5,637 nucleotides of DNA, taken from Candidatus Staskawiczbacteria bacterium (lineage in GTDB: Bacteria; Patescibacteriota; Minisyncoccia; Minisyncoccales; Staskawiczbacteraceae). The position numbers were made by a program, and so were the translations under genes. Below are positions 1-5,637 of the stretch, one piece after another. A model generated the notes under the pieces. The model saw nothing but the letters and a program-made list of their open reading frames with translations, did no database searches and had not been told where the DNA came from. Where the stretch lies: positions 1 through 5,637 of the forward strand of contig JAPLZA010000071.1 in NCBI GenBank assembly GCA_026395275.1. The letters are read 5' to 3'. The first letter of the stretch is position 1. Every line of letters starts with the position of its first letter.

Positions 1-282
1 ACCAGCGGGCTCGCAACTGCCACTTATACAAGTATACCCATCACCATATTCTGATTCGCACCACGTATTTTCATTACATTCGCTGCTTTTACTGCTGGCG
101 CTACTGTTTCCCCTACTACTACTTTTTTTACTGCTGCCACTCTTGGTGCTGCTGCCACTTTTAGCACTGCTACCACTGCTGTTTGTGCTACTACCACTGC
201 TGCCACTTTTAGCACTGCTACCTCTGCTGTTTGCGCTACTACCACTGCTGCCACTTTTTCTACTACTACTTTTAGGATGAAC
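1..282 (-). pseudogene. In-frame continuation of the 386-aa gene after TGA: Ser-rich linker and start of a Cys-rich domain, cut by window edge
   Basis: Directly after the TGA at 285-283 the same frame is open for 94 codons to the window edge. It reads VHPKSSSRKSG, then Ser/Gly/Lys repeats to about codon 67, then a Cys-rich stretch with SECNENTWCES, GYTC and GSC. The composition matches the Ser/Gly/Lys linker of the upstream paralogue (its residues 331-379), so this frame looks coded for rather than random. No ATG, GTG or TTG codon lies in this frame before the edge, so it is not an independent gene starting inside the window. Explanations are a nonsense substitution, a sequencing error, or stop-codon readthrough. 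Because the frame is the same on both sides, a single indel does not explain it. The true 3' end lies outside the window. Confidence 0.6.
160..255 (-). repeat. Two tandem 48-bp repeats coding a 16-aa Ser-rich unit
   Basis: Copies at 255-208 and 207-160 differ at only two bases. They encode SGSSGSSANSRGSSAK and SGSSGSSTNSSGSSAK. Two shorter partial units (SGSSTK and SGSSKK) follow. The unit is a multiple of three, so copy-number change would keep the frame and alter only the linker length. Confidence 0.9.
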
Positions 283-1443
283 TCATTTAACTTCATAAGC
301 AGCCGGCCTATCAACGTTTGTATAATCAAAAGCCATAGTGTTGGCATCTTCTTGATAGTATGGATAAGATATCTTTGTTGAAGCTAAAACATAAAAACCA
401 GCATTGGCTCCTGCGTCCCAGCCATAAGGCTCGCTGTAAAAACTTACTCCATCTCCCGAAGAGCGCGGGCTTTTATTCATTTGGAAAACATCTACCGCCG
501 AAGCTGCAATATTAACATTACAACAAAAACCGCCCGTAATGGCTTGGCAACCGTCAGTAGTGGCATTTATTAATGGTTTACTGCATGTGCCTCCATTTTC
601 AAGCCCCTGTTCTTTATGAAAAATAGCCCCGTAAAGAAGATCATTTGTTGTATCATTAACAATTCTTATTGATTTTAAGCTTCCTTTAAACGGATCTTGT
701 ATCAGGTCTTGAGAATTGAGCACCGATTCAGAACCATATCCACTGCAGTCTTTTCCTAAATAAAAATAAACACCAGGCGACTCAAAAGACATCTGAAAAG
801 ATTTTCCGCTGATGGCTATTTTTTTGTTACAGGTCACTCTCTCGACATCTACTCCGCTATATTTTCCATTAGTACCATTAAAGCCCGTGTTAGGGAACAT
901 CCAAACCAACAATGCGGGGCCACTGGTGCTTTTGCAGTCTGGGGAGCAACAATATATAATATTGTTAAATCCTTGCGGTATTGTAGATACATCTGCATTT
1001 TCTTCCGGGCATGGTTTCTGCTCTTTACCATTGGTATAAAAAACTCCATTGGTTCCGGGTAAAGATGCTATTTTCAGAACCGTGAGTTTGGGATTAATTG
1101 TATGTATTATTATAAAAGAGGCCAGCGTTAAAACCAATCCCATAATAGAGCCTATCATCCTATCTTTCGCGTCCTGGTGGCTTCCAAGGGCCGGATTTAT
1201 TAGTCCGATAGCGCCCATAGTAAAAGATATAACAGATATAATTCCAGCTATATAAACAAAAATTCCAAAAATATACGCCGCATATACGCCCAAACAATTG
1301 CTACCAGAGCAACTCGCTGTTGGTGTTATTAGGCCGGGAATTTTCGGATAAACTACTTCCATGGCGGCGTAGGCAAATCCGCTGGACAAAAACATAAAAG
1401 CAGCGACAAAAAATATAAATAAAAGTTTTTTATTCTTTATCAT
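283..1443 (-). CDS. Pilin-like membrane-anchored surface protein with beta-rich exodomain, 386 aa to TGA
   Basis: Seen: Signal peptide at residues 1-26 (MIKNKK, hydrophobic core, likely cut after FAYA). The mature start AMEVVYPKIPG parallels LEVHYPTILG in the upstream gene. Transmembrane helices lie at about 54-80 and 97-115, the loop between them has LINPALGSHQDAKDR, and TINPKLTVLK follows. The two proteins are clearly paralogous over about the first 130 residues. Residues 145-386 are beta-rich with paired cysteines (CC at 165-166 and 307-308) and three stretches that look like beta/gamma-crystallin Greek-key motifs: GVYFYLGKDCSGYG with GSLKSIRIV, YGAIFHKEQ with ASAVDVF, and GVSFYSEPYG. The gene starts 18 nt after the upstream stop, so the two are probably one transcript. 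The frame stays open for 94 codons after the TGA, so this may be a truncated or readthrough form of a longer protein. Function beyond membrane anchoring is not recognised; the crystallin-like reading is tentative. Confidence 0.88.
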   Translation of the reverse strand: MIKNKKLLFIFFVAAFMFLSSGFAYAAMEVVYPKIPGLITPTASCSGSNCLGVYAAYIFGIFVYIAGIISVISFTMGAIGLINPALGSHQDAKDRMIGSIMGLVLTLASFIIIHTINPKLTVLKIASLPGTNGVFYTNGKEQKPCPEENADVSTIPQGFNNIIYCCSPDCKSTSGPALLVWMFPNTGFNGTNGKYSGVDVERVTCNKKIAISGKSFQMSFESPGVYFYLGKDCSGYGSESVLNSQDLIQDPFKGSLKSIRIVNDTTNDLLYGAIFHKEQGLENGGTCSKPLINATTDGCQAITGGFCCNVNIAASAVDVFQMNKSPRSSGDGVSFYSEPYGWDAGANAGFYVLASTKISYPYYQEDANTMAFDYTNVDRPAAYEVK

Positions 1444-1461
1444 ATTTTATTTTTAATTTTA
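1444..1461 (-). promoter_or_regulatory. 18-nt intergenic gap, A/T only, no Shine-Dalgarno
   Basis: The gap between the TAA of the 1388-aa gene and the ATG of the 386-aa gene contains only A and T, mostly A on the coding strand. There is no GGAG-like element before the ATG. Initiation probably depends on an unstructured A-rich leader or on coupling to the upstream gene. No promoter or terminator fits in this space, which supports co-transcription. Confidence 0.6.
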
Positions 1462-4400
1462 TTAGTGTTTCCATTGTTGGCAACAAAACCAGTTATCAGT
1501 TAAAGATATTGCCGGGTCCAAACTCTTACCAAGAGATGCGCCATAGCAATAGCCGGGGAAATCTTTGCCATTAAATTTTATCTGGCTTGTAGCGATAGGG
1601 GAAATTTGGTTATCTTCAACTCTTGTGCAATCAATTAATTTTGCATCCGATCCGTATGCAACGCTTACTGCGCTACAAGTGTTCATTGTGTTTCTTGAAT
1701 AGGTTAGTTCTTTCATAATATCACTTCTCGGCTCTTTTAGCATGGATGTGTAAAAATCTATAAAATCATTATCAAATACTCTATAGCTATTCCAAAGTTG
1801 AGACTGGTACTGGATTAAAAGCGAACATGGGTTTCCTTGACATGGTATAATTTTACAACTACACTTATAACCTCCACCACCGCCACCGCCTCCGCCCAAC
1901 AAGTTGCCTCCACCAAGCAGATTACTTATACTGTTTATTCCATTTGTTATGCCTCCTAGGCCGTTACCTATGCCATTTAAGCCGTTGAATATACTATCTG
2001 AGCCATTACCGTTAGCCACATTATTCAAGCCGTTGCTTATACTGTTTATATTATTTGTTATTCCGCTGAGAAAATCTTGAGTTAATATAAATTTATTTTT
2101 GTTAATGCTGTTTGTATTTTCAGAAATTAAAACTTGATAGTCACTGTTTTCCATTGTAACCGGCGATGGGACATAGTTAAAGTCGCTAAAATCTCCAAAA
2201 TCTCCTCCACCTCCTCCACCTCCGCCACCGCCTCCGCCACCAAAGAAATTATTAACACCATTAAAGAAGTTGTTGGTGCCATTAACTACATCATTTAAAT
2301 TAATAGACCCTCCGCCACCGCCTCCGCCACCGCCCTTGCTTTTTGGTTGGGTTATGACAAATTGGCAATTAGTCTGGCATGCGGGTTCGCCTCCAGGAAA
2401 TTTTGCACCGCACTTGCAGTAATCTTGTACCGGCTTTGTGTCTTTTGCTTTTCCTATTGTCGACATGAGGCTTATCATCTGGTAAAGATCATTATCTATT
2501 TTAGTCTCAAAGTCTGTGATCCAATTAGCCCAATCTCTAGCATCATCAACGGCTTGACCAACCGGTACTTCCCCAGACTTTGGACAAAGCCTCTCTGTTC
2601 CTTGAGGGTCTTGACTGCCTTCTAATTTTTTATCAGCATTGGCTTGGTCGTTGTACCACTTTGGTATATCTTCACAATAAAAAGTTAAAGGATCGTCATT
2701 ATAAGAATATTCGTTACACTGTGGTCCAACTATTTCACTGGCTGAAACATTCTTAGGTTGCACGGCATATCCTTCGCTACCGGCATTGCCACCTTTAGAA
2801 GGGTTAGATGTGTTTGGGATTGAAAAATTAAAATCTTGGTTTAGTTGGTCGCATGAGCAATCAGGACAATTAGAAGAAGCAACGCACTTAGTTGTTTCCG
2901 GGCATAAAGATAGACAAGAAGTTTTGGATTCAGCCTTGCTGTTGTAACAATAAGTGCCGACCGCCGGCGGATTATATGGATCAGGGCATTTTTGATAGTC
3001 TGGATTATCATAAAAAAATGAAGAAGAATAATTTTGCAGACATCTTCTGCCGTCTAAACTGCATTCGGCTGCATTTTCGCATCCTTGTTCATTTGTAAGA
3101 GAGGACGGGTCTAAGCACTTGTTGTTGTGCCACGCACATTTAGAGGGCTTAGTGCTTGTGTCTTCGCAATTTTGTTGATCAGAGAAAGATGAGCAGTTTA
3201 AACACTCATAATGGACTACATTTTTTGAGTCTTTAGAAGAGTGCCAAGTGCATTCAGTTGAATTATCACATTTTTGTTGGCTAGAAAAAGAAGAACATTT
3301 TTCTATGCACCCGTCTGGTTGCCACGTGCACTTAATAGTTTTCCTATTAGTTGAGTCTTCGCAGCTTTGGCGATTAGTGGAAGAGGAGCAGTCTGTGTTT
3401 AAAGACGCGCAATCTGCTAAAGACGAAGGGTCAGTACAATCTGGGTAGCCGGCATGTTCATCAGACCCGTTTTTACACAAATAATTTTTATCGATGCACA
3501 AATTGGCGTTGCCTTGGTCGGTTACCCGGTCAGAGCAGCTCTTTAATCCTTTAGAATCTAATAAACAACTAGTGGCATTATCTAATACGCATTTACTATT
3601 ATTGGTACACTGGAGCTGGCATACCTTATAGTCGCTTGAACACTCCTGATATTTGTTTGCGCAGTCGGTTTGGCAGTCGGTTTGGCAGGTGCTTATACAG
3701 CTGTCAAAATCTTTAGGAGATCCGGCGCCAGTTGAACCATATATGCAAGGTCTAGAGTTATAAGCATTTTCAATGCACGTTTCTTGTTCATTTAAGCACT
3801 TTTGATCGCCGTTTTTACAATCTTTACATTTTTTATAAGCGGCAAGCGTAGCGCTGCTGGTGTCCGGGCACATGTCATTGCATTTTTTAAGACAGCTTGA
3901 ATTATTATAATTAAATCCTTTGCAATATTTTGAAGGGTCTATTGCTTTGCCGGTTAAAGTGTCATGAAAAGATATTTCATTTAGAATAATGTTTTGTTTA
4001 CGGTTTGTGTTTTCATAATTTTTGACAAGATCTACATAGGGTATAGCCAAATAGCAACTATTCAGTTCAGACCTCGCCTGGTCCAGCAGCTCTTTGTCAG
4101 ACTTCATAGCACTTTCTATCTGCCATACGCCTATTTTTTGGGCAAAATATGTCAATTGTTGTATTAAGGTCAGCTGGTCCCAATTATTTTTATTAATTAC
4201 TGTAATAGTAATTGTTTCTCCGTTTAGCTTAACTTTTTGTGTTTTTTCAACAAGGCCGACTATATAATCTCCCGAACATTTTTTTGCGCTTGAACATCTA
4301 AATTCATCTAAACCCTTATAACTTGATTTGGTTGTGCAACTATCGCTGGCGCCCCCAGTCGTATCAGCTGCCAGCACAAATTGGTTTTTGCCATTATTAA

Positions 4401-5628
4401 TTGGTATTGCTCCTGCTAAAGTTATAGCCGAGTAATCAGAAGGCTTGTTATAATTTGATGCAATTGGTTGGGGGTCATAAATATATCCTTCGTTGCTACC
4501 CCCATTGTCTCCACTGCCGTTATCAGTGCCTCCACCCTTACTACTTTTAGTGCCCTTACTGCTTTTAGTGCCCTTACTGCTTTTAGCACTACTATTGCTA
4601 CTACTTTTGCCACTGCTATTTAAATTTCCTCCGCCAGTACCGCTATTGTCGGTGCTTATACTGCTACCAGCATTTGTGCTCATGTCTATGGTTATATTTA
4701 TTGGTCCATGTTCAATTTTATTTTTGACTCCACTCGGGCAACAATCCCCTCCTGATGGCGCCTTACACGCGCCGCCAACGCATGGTCCGCCACAAGGGTT
4801 TTCATTTTTAGTAGTATCGGGAGGACAAGCTTTGGGTTGGCATCCGCTTTTGCTGTTACAAACCGGCTTGCAGTTTCCATATCTGGAGCAATCGCACTGA
4901 TTCATTAATTTTGTTATTTCATCTTCAAGAGCAGCAACGATAAGCGCTTTTTTTTGGGCGCCGTCAATTAATTGAAGAAGGCAATCTGCTCTATCGTGAT
5001 TTATATATGAAGGTCCATTGTTTATTTTTTTATTGTCATCAGTTGTTATCTGGTTGTATATGGGGTCGCCATTTTGGTCAAAACTATAGCAAGATGCCAT
5101 GGTTTTTGTTAAAAGGTTTTCAGTTAATGTTCCTATAGGTATTTCTTTATAAGCGGTTATGGGCGTATTAGATGAAAGAATAGTATTGTCAGGAAAAATT
5201 CTAAAGGTGCTCGAACTAATTTGCGGTAAAAACCCAAGCTTACAGGTAGTTAGACTTGGATTGATTGTATAAAGAATTAAAGATGCGCAGACAACTATTA
5301 AAAGACCTAAAATTCCTCCTTTTATCCATTCTTTAGCCTCGTCAGGGGCCCTTTCTCCTTTGGTTGGATTAATCATTTTTCCTATCCCAAGGGTAAACAT
5401 ATATTGTATGCCTCCCCAAACTATCACCATGCCAGCTATAGTAAAAGCCAAAAAAGTTCCTATACTAAAAAAATAACAGACAAAATCTCCAAGAGAAGAT
5501 GTGCTGTTTAAAGAGTGACCCAAAATAGTAGGATAATGGACCTCAAGAGCCAAAATAGGGCTAACCCCAAAGGGTGCCCCTAAAAAAAAGGCGAAAACTA
5601 ATCCTAAAAAAAGAATTGTTTTTCTCAT
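1462..5628 (-). CDS. Giant Cys-rich surface protein with a pilin-like (TrbC/VirB2-type) N-terminal membrane anchor, 1388 aa
   Basis: Seen: Residues 1-28 look like a signal peptide (MRKT, then a hydrophobic stretch ending near SPILA). Two transmembrane helices (about 50-80 and 102-122) flank a charged loop with MINP, followed by TINPSLTTCK. This matches the two-helix type IV secretion pilin-like proteins of CPR bacteria. The exterior, in order: helix 213-244; Cys cluster 245-297 (CDC, CCPSG); Ser/Gly/Lys linker 331-379; C431-x13-C445; helix 486-525; Cys-rich 569-740 with CxxxC spacing; four Cys repeats 747-863; Cys cluster 905-926; C971-x13-C985; helix about 1030-1062; CKC 1071; poly-Gly and Asn/Gly block 1099-1253; CSC 1256; helix 1270-1311; C-terminus with NWFCC. 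There are about 80 cysteines. Inferred: secreted, disulfide-bonded, cell-surface or pilus-associated. The start is chosen for the signal peptide; only 9 nt lie upstream in the window, without a Shine-Dalgarno, and the frame is open there, so an earlier start is possible but unlikely. Stop TAA at 1464-1462. No enzymatic motif recognised. Confidence 0.9.
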   Translation of the reverse strand: MRKTILFLGLVFAFFLGAPFGVSPILALEVHYPTILGHSLNSTSSLGDFVCYFFSIGTFLAFTIAGMVIVWGGIQYMFTLGIGKMINPTKGERAPDEAKEWIKGGILGLLIVVCASLILYTINPSLTTCKLGFLPQISSSTFRIFPDNTILSSNTPITAYKEIPIGTLTENLLTKTMASCYSFDQNGDPIYNQITTDDNKKINNGPSYINHDRADCLLQLIDGAQKKALIVAALEDEITKLMNQCDCSRYGNCKPVCNSKSGCQPKACPPDTTKNENPCGGPCVGGACKAPSGGDCCPSGVKNKIEHGPINITIDMSTNAGSSISTDNSGTGGGNLNSSGKSSSNSSAKSSKGTKSSKGTKSSKGGGTDNGSGDNGGSNEGYIYDPQPIASNYNKPSDYSAITLAGAIPINNGKNQFVLAADTTGGASDSCTTKSSYKGLDEFRCSSAKKCSGDYIVGLVEKTQKVKLNGETITITVINKNNWDQLTLIQQLTYFAQKIGVWQIESAMKSDKELLDQARSELNSCYLAIPYVDLVKNYENTNRKQNIILNEISFHDTLTGKAIDPSKYCKGFNYNNSSCLKKCNDMCPDTSSATLAAYKKCKDCKNGDQKCLNEQETCIENAYNSRPCIYGSTGAGSPKDFDSCISTCQTDCQTDCANKYQECSSDYKVCQLQCTNNSKCVLDNATSCLLDSKGLKSCSDRVTDQGNANLCIDKNYLCKNGSDEHAGYPDCTDPSSLADCASLNTDCSSSTNRQSCEDSTNRKTIKCTWQPDGCIEKCSSFSSQQKCDNSTECTWHSSKDSKNVVHYECLNCSSFSDQQNCEDTSTKPSKCAWHNNKCLDPSSLTNEQGCENAAECSLDGRRCLQNYSSSFFYDNPDYQKCPDPYNPPAVGTYCYNSKAESKTSCLSLCPETTKCVASSNCPDCSCDQLNQDFNFSIPNTSNPSKGGNAGSEGYAVQPKNVSASEIVGPQCNEYSYNDDPLTFYCEDIPKWYNDQANADKKLEGSQDPQGTERLCPKSGEVPVGQAVDDARDWANWITDFETKIDNDLYQMISLMSTIGKAKDTKPVQDYCKCGAKFPGGEPACQTNCQFVITQPKSKGGGGGGGGGSINLNDVVNGTNNFFNGVNNFFGGGGGGGGGGGGGDFGDFSDFNYVPSPVTMENSDYQVLISENTNSINKNKFILTQDFLSGITNNINSISNGLNNVANGNGSDSIFNGLNGIGNGLGGITNGINSISNLLGGGNLLGGGGGGGGGYKCSCKIIPCQGNPCSLLIQYQSQLWNSYRVFDNDFIDFYTSMLKEPRSDIMKELTYSRNTMNTCSAVSVAYGSDAKLIDCTRVEDNQISPIATSQIKFNGKDFPGYCYGASLGKSLDPAISLTDNWFCCQQWKH
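1870..2334 (-). repeat. Low-complexity block: three poly-Gly tracts and an Asn/Gly-rich region
   Basis: Poly-Gly tracts of 9, 13 and 9 residues lie at 2334-2308, 2241-2203 and 1896-1870 (residues 1099-1107, 1130-1142, 1245-1253). They use mixed GGN codons, so they are kept at protein level and are not simple homopolymer runs. Between them are Asn/Gly-rich stretches such as NGTNNFFNGVNNFF and NGLNGIGNGLGG. The block sits between two CxC clusters (CKC at 1071, CSC at 1256) and two predicted helices, as if it were a flexible loop at the tip of a disulfide-clamped hairpin. Confidence 0.85.
1924..2061 (-). repeat. Diverged direct repeat coding ITN[NG]INSIS inside the Asn/Gly block
   Basis: The plus-strand segments 1925-1950 and 2036-2061 agree at 23 of 26 bases. 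They encode ITNGINSIS (residues 1227-1235) and ITNNINSIS (residues 1190-1198). The region between is built of related N-G-[LI] units, which suggests growth by duplication of a short hydrophobic/Asn unit. Confidence 0.8.
3040..3390 (-). repeat. Four tandem Cys-rich protein repeats (PSI-like)
   Basis: Residues 747-863 of the 1388-aa protein fall into four units with the spacing C-x8-C-x(5-10)-C-x-W-x(4-13)-C. Unit cysteines are 747/756/767/774, 778/787/793/809, 812/821/831/838 and (Pro841)/850/856/863. Units 2 and 3 share CSSFSxQQxC. The fourth has lost the first Cys and the Trp (CSLDGRRC). The pattern recalls small disulfide domains such as PSI/plexin repeats, but the family assignment is uncertain. 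Confidence 0.8.
3661..3684 (-). repeat. Exact 12-bp tandem duplication coding QTDC twice
   Basis: The 12-mer gcagtcggtttg occurs twice back to back. On the coding strand it gives QTDCQTDC at residues 649-656, extending a run of cysteines spaced CxxxC (644, 648, 652, 656). It looks like a recent slippage duplication that added one more helical-spaced cysteine. Confidence 0.9.
4533..4586 (-). repeat. 18-bp tandem repeats coding a 6-aa SKGTKS-type unit
   Basis: On the plus strand 4551-4568 and 4569-4586 are identical 18-mers, and 4533-4550 is a third copy with three mismatches. They encode the SSKGTKSSKGTKSSKGG part of the Ser/Gly/Lys linker of the 1388-aa protein. The unit length keeps the frame, so the linker can lengthen or shorten by slippage. 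Confidence 0.9.
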
Positions 5629-5637
5629 GCCCCGAGG

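Noticed and set aside
160..255. Repeats as a CRISPR array or other non-coding repeat
   Set aside because: Repeats are adjoining, with no spacers, and are multiples of three inside an open Ser-rich frame, so they are coding tandem repeats.
283..285. TGA read as Gly (code 25) or Trp (code 4) throughout the genome
   Set aside because: The 1388-codon gene has many Gly and 13 Trp residues and not one in-frame TGA, and the 386-codon frame has none before its end, so genome-wide recoding is very unlikely.
240..285. TGA as selenocysteine
   Set aside because: The sequence just after the TGA shows no clear SECIS-like hairpin, and the site is followed by a Ser-rich linker, not a redox motif.
24..347. 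Minus-strand Ala/Val-rich frame of 107 aa overlapping the end of the 386-aa gene
   Set aside because: It is the shifted reading of the AGT/AGC Ser repeats. The same Ala/Val/Lys shadow appears over the Ser linker of the 1388-aa gene (4422-4613), and the Ser/Cys frame shows real domain structure.
812..3448. Short plus-strand and alternate minus-strand frames of 60-92 codons
   Set aside because: All lie within the two long genes, have no family-like features, and are expected by chance in AT-rich sequence opposite long coding regions.
4493..4900. Plus-strand Leu/Pro-rich 135-aa frame that looks like a membrane protein
   Set aside because: It is the antisense of the Ser/Gly/Lys linker and Cys cluster of the 1388-aa gene; its hydrophobicity comes from complementing Ser/Gly/Lys codons.

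Overview
The window is AT-rich and is filled almost entirely by two convergently similar genes, both on the minus strand, reading from the right edge to the left edge. Each encodes an exported, membrane-anchored protein with the same start plan: signal peptide, a mature N-terminus of the form EVxYPxIxG, two transmembrane helices around a short charged loop containing INP, then TINPxLT. This two-helix module resembles the TrbC/VirB2-like type IV secretion pilin family that is common in Candidate Phyla Radiation (Patescibacteria, e.g. Parcubacteria) genomes. That, the giant Cys-rich low-complexity exodomains and the lack of Shine-Dalgarno signals suggest a CPR bacterium. The taxonomic call is inference; no marker gene is present. 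The standard stop code fits: the 1388-codon gene has many Gly and 13 Trp codons and no in-frame TGA.

Layout, in transcription order. 5628-1462: a 1388-residue protein with the pilin-like anchor followed by a mosaic exterior of about 80 cysteines. The exterior holds CxC clusters, a Ser/Gly/Lys linker, CxxxC-spaced helices, four tandem PSI-like Cys repeats, poly-Gly tracts and an Asn/Gly repeat block. 1461-1444: an 18-nt gap made only of A and T. 1443-283: a 386-residue protein with the same anchor and a beta-rich exodomain that may hold three beta/gamma-crystallin-like motifs. It ends at TGA 285-283. 282-1: the same reading frame continues open to the window edge as a Ser-rich repeat linker and the start of a Cys-rich domain, with no ATG, GTG or TTG start in that frame. 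The second protein therefore seems to have had (or to have, by readthrough) the same anchor, Ser linker and Cys-rich layout as the first.

The two genes are probably co-transcribed paralogues that put disulfide-rich modules on long flexible linkers outside the membrane, either as free surface proteins or as minor or tip subunits of a type IV secretion/pilus-like apparatus. Their exact role cannot be read from the sequence. No RNA gene, mobile element, CRISPR array, promoter or terminator was found.
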